In this document: positions 62,136 through 64,000 of the stretch, piece after piece
Position numbering within the stretch: position 1 is the stretch's first letter
Layout: the number at the start of each line of letters is the position of its first letter
Assembly (NCBI GenBank): GCA_040882255.1
Contig: JBBEBP010000023.1
Span: 237,765 to 301,764 of the forward strand
Origin: PWQG01 sp040882255
GTDB taxonomy: Bacteria; Pseudomonadota; Gammaproteobacteria; Pseudomonadales; Pseudohongiellaceae
Length of the DNA: 64,000 bases
Reading direction: 5' to 3'
Notes under the pieces: generated by a model
What the model was told of the DNA's origin: nothing
The model's database searches: none
The model's input: the letters and a program-made list of their open reading frames with translations, nothing else
Made by a program: the position numbers and the translations under genes

Positions 62136-62339
62136 TCAGTTCTTGCGGCTCCTTTCAAAATCCTTGACCTGCTTTTCGGCCTCTTCCCTTGTGATACCGT
62201 ACGCCTGCTGGATCTCGCCGCAAAGCTGGTCCCGATTTCCGGCAATTACATCCATTCGATCATCAGTGAGCTTGCCCCAGTGCTCCTTCACTCTTCCCTG
62301 TATCTGCCTCCAATTGCCTTCAAAGATATCCTGATTCAT
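62136..62339 (-). CDS. CsbD-family protein (copy 3)
   Basis: This 67-residue CsbD protein reads GNWRQIQGRVKEHWGKLTDD, then EEIQQAYGITREEAEKQVKDF-like sequence (GEIQQAYGITREEAEKQVKD). The start is at 62339, after GGGGGAAGG. CsbD proteins are general stress proteins. It lies 52 bases upstream of the DUF4398-OmpA pair, on the same strand. Confidence 0.88.
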   Translation of the reverse strand: MNQDIFEGNWRQIQGRVKEHWGKLTDDRMDVIAGNRDQLCGEIQQAYGITREEAEKQVKDFERSRKN

Positions 62340-62555
62340 TGCCTTCCCCCTCGTGTGATTAGCTATCAAAGTTTGGCTATCATCCAATACAGCGGTGTTT
62401 TTGTCTGTTCGTTACGCCACCCAGGAATCCCGCCCTCAATCACACGGATCCGTGGGGCAACGCACAGAGCTACCCGTGCGTTTCGCTCATATTTTGTTCG
62501 GGACTGCTTATGGAGCCGCTCGCGCACAGACTGCCTGTCGCCACTGGAGGACCGG

Positions 62556-63284
62556 ATGCCGTTGAAGATAGAAGGCGATTTTCTTGATACATTAAAAGGC
62601 GGTAATCGCCTGATAGACAGCCTGGCACTCGAGCAGCGCGCTGCTCTCCTTCCCCGGTGTGAGTTTGTCACACTTAAGCCAGGCGCGATTCTCTGCGAGG
62701 CTGGCGCACCCTTCGCCTACGCATACTTCCCTGTCAGCGGCACCATTTCCCTGGTCAGCGAGTTGAACGGAAACGTCGCCTTTGAAACGGAAAGCATAGG
62801 TAGAGAGGGCATGCTGGGCAGAGCCCTGATCCTGGGCATCAATCGCGCCCCCCATCGCGGCATCGTTCGGGCCCCCTGCAAGGCATTGAGAATGAGACCC
62901 GGGACACTGGAAGCGGCATTACACAGCCATGCGACGCTCGCCCGTATCCTGCGCTATTATTTGTACGCCGTATTCGAGGAGCTATCGCACTCCAGAGGTT
63001 GCATGCATTTTCATGATGCGGGGAAACGATTGGCCCGTGCGCTTCTGGTGGCACAGAGCCGCGCCGGAGCGGGACGGCCTCTCGCCATGACACACCAGAT
63101 GCTCGCCAGTTCCCTCGTTGTGCGGCGGGGAGCAGTCACCATCGCCGCCATCAAGCTGCAGCGGGAAGGCGTCATCCGCTATAGCCGTGGAAAAATCACG
63201 ATCCTGGATCACGGTGCACTGGAAGAGGCTTCCTGCGGCTGCTACAGCGCAAGCCTCGATTACCATGCCGGACTTCTCCCCTGA
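62556..63284 (+). CDS. Crp/Fnr family transcriptional regulator (copy 3)
   Basis: The 242-residue protein has a Crp-like sensor barrel (LKPGAILCEAGAPFAYAYFP) and a winged helix (HQMLASSLVVRRGAVTIAAIKL). It is clearly more divergent than the two copies at 8727 and 25372. No iron-sulfur cysteine set is evident. The start is the ATG at 62556 after CTGGAGG. It is followed by a decayed lmo0937-like block. Confidence 0.85.
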   Translation: MPLKIEGDFLDTLKGGNRLIDSLALEQRAALLPRCEFVTLKPGAILCEAGAPFAYAYFPVSGTISLVSELNGNVAFETESIGREGMLGRALILGINRAPHRGIVRAPCKALRMRPGTLEAALHSHATLARILRYYLYAVFEELSHSRGCMHFHDAGKRLARALLVAQSRAGAGRPLAMTHQMLASSLVVRRGAVTIAAIKLQREGVIRYSRGKITILDHGALEEASCGCYSASLDYHAGLLP

Positions 63285-63609
63285 CCAAGCGCTTCTGAAT
63301 TGCCCAGACGGGCGATTCAATCGAGGTCCTGAGTATGCTCGGCTGCGAACAGACGAGAAGGCAACTCTGCGCCATTCTGCCTGCTCATACAATGAGACTC
63401 CGAATGGTGAGCTCCATTTTGGAAGTGATTGCATGGTTTTATAAATACCGGGCCTGGTATCGTACTACACCATCGACGGCTTCCCGTGGTCTATCGCCAC
63501 CTGTTCCGAAGTAACCGCAATTTGTCGAAACGCCATCGTGGTTTCAAAGTGCACACCGACGAGGTCCTTGAGAGCAGCTTCCGCGTTCATCACAACTGAG
63601 GACCCCATT
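63285..63609. other. Intergenic region holding a decayed block
   Basis: 325 bases without an intact gene; most of it (63349-63480) is similar to the lmo0937 leader and gene start at 9471-9620. The remaining 130 bases contain the leader of the next gene. Confidence 0.6.
63349..63480 (+). pseudogene. Degenerate lmo0937-family gene
   Basis: CGAACAGACGAG...CTGCGCCATTCTGC...AATGGTGAG matches the leader of the intact gene (CGAACAGACCGG...CTGCGCCACTCTGC...AATGGTGAA). Then TTGGAAGTGATTGCA corresponds to TTGGAAACGATTGCA of the coding start, where the start ATG is ATT here. A ~10-base deletion follows before GGGCCTGGT, breaking the frame. The gene is not functional. Confidence 0.8.
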
Positions 63610-63981
63610 ATGTCGCAGTCACCACTGTGGACCCTGGATCGGTTACGATTCCTCTACAGTCGAATCAGAGAGCGTTTGTGGATCAAGCCACTGATACTTT
63701 GCGTGCTCTCGATAAGCGGTGTCTTCTTCGCGAGGCTGGCTGACGATAGCGGTCTGTCCAATGTACTACCCACAGTCAACCTGGAATCCGTAGAGTCCTT
63801 GCTGTCCATTATGGCCTCCAGCATGCTGGTCATTGCAACGTTTGCAGTAGGTTCGATGGTTGCCGCGTACGCATCCGCCAGTACCGGCGCCACACCCCGA
63901 TCCATACCGCTTGTTATCGACGATGACGTTACCCAGAACGCATTGTCAGAGATGGTCCCGCAATTTCGGACACCGGTATAA
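63610..63981 (+). pseudogene. DUF2254-like fragment, frame broken
   Basis: A 123-residue open frame (MSQSPLWTLDRLRFLYSRIR) has the DUF2254 N-terminus (two membrane segments, then AYASASTGATPRSIPLVIDD, a typical conserved block) but ends abruptly after DVTQNALSEMVPQF, where the family continues with further membrane segments. It looks like a truncated or frameshifted copy; the window ends 19 bases later, so downstream sequence is unseen. The intact relative is at 37474-38784. Confidence 0.6.
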
Positions 63982-64000
63982 GTGCAACAGCGCCCTGACT

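Overview
The window looks like a chromosomal segment of a moderately GC-rich gammaproteobacterium. The evidence is proteobacterial-style Shine-Dalgarno sites, many proteobacterial families (exosortase A-associated hydrolases, HprK-related kinase A, large catalase HPII, DUF748, DUF4398/OmpA) and a caa3-like oxidase cluster. The genus cannot be fixed from sequence reading alone. No rRNA, tRNA, CRISPR, transposase or prophage was seen.

Layout. 1-2.3 kb: the 3' end of a di-haem c-type cytochrome (hydrazine-synthase-alpha-like) and a conserved unknown gene. 2.7-3.7 kb: a PAS-GGDEF diguanylate cyclase. 3.7-6.6 kb (minus): a tight operon of Tat-signal protein, PqqD-like protein, HprK-related kinase A and nucleotidyltransferase, which resembles an incompletely understood modification system. 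6.9-11.5 kb (plus): a secreted GLUG-repeat protein, a Crp/Fnr regulator, two small membrane proteins and a metallo-beta-lactamase-fold hydrolase. 11.5-24.4 kb (minus): about twelve genes, mostly with 4-base ATGA overlaps, for a cell-surface glycoconjugate or exopolysaccharide. They encode an ATP-grasp/tyrosine-phosphatase fusion, glycosyltransferase, Cys-less asparagine-synthase-like protein, TPR protein, acyl carrier protein, two exosortase-A-type hydrolases, pyruvyltransferase, sulfotransferase, polysaccharide deacetylase and two sugar-transfer ATP-grasp proteins.

24.7-31.9 kb: a PAS protein, a second Crp/Fnr regulator, a PRC-barrel protein, small membrane stress proteins, a ferritin-like protein, an RsbRD-PAS-GGDEF cyclase and a membrane-anchored PQQ-type sugar dehydrogenase. 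32-37 kb: a cytochrome c oxidase cluster (CoxB, a CoxA-CoxC fusion, CtaG). 37-50.7 kb: DUF2254, a potassium channel, a second PRC-barrel protein, KatE, a holin-family/DUF3618 trio, a CheB-like esterase, CsbD, a ferritin-like protein, a CBS protein, a serine hydrolase and a cardiolipin-synthase-like enzyme. 51-64 kb: an AsmA-like DUF748 giant, a YqcI/YcgG plus DUF1989 pair, a matrixin protease, a nuclease-fold protein, small lipoprotein/CsbD/AI-2E genes, a DUF4398-OmpA pair, a third Crp/Fnr regulator and a broken DUF2254 gene.

Themes. The right half is dense in general-stress and envelope-stress families (CsbD x3, PRC-barrel x2, Pmp3, DUF421, DUF883, KatE, ferritin-like x2). Several blocks are duplicated and one copy has decayed: Crp plus lmo0937 (8.7-9.7 kb versus 62.6-63.5 kb) and CsbD plus AI-2E transporter (58.7-60.1 kb versus 46.8-47.2 kb). 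The most interesting possibly undescribed biology is the HprK-A/PqqD/Tat operon and the large surface-polymer operon, which has exosortase-A-type partners but no exosortase in view. Three small genes that are easy to miss were found by reading: a lipoprotein at 57980-58138, a CsbD-like protein at 59966-60139 and a possible membrane peptide at 38774-38947.
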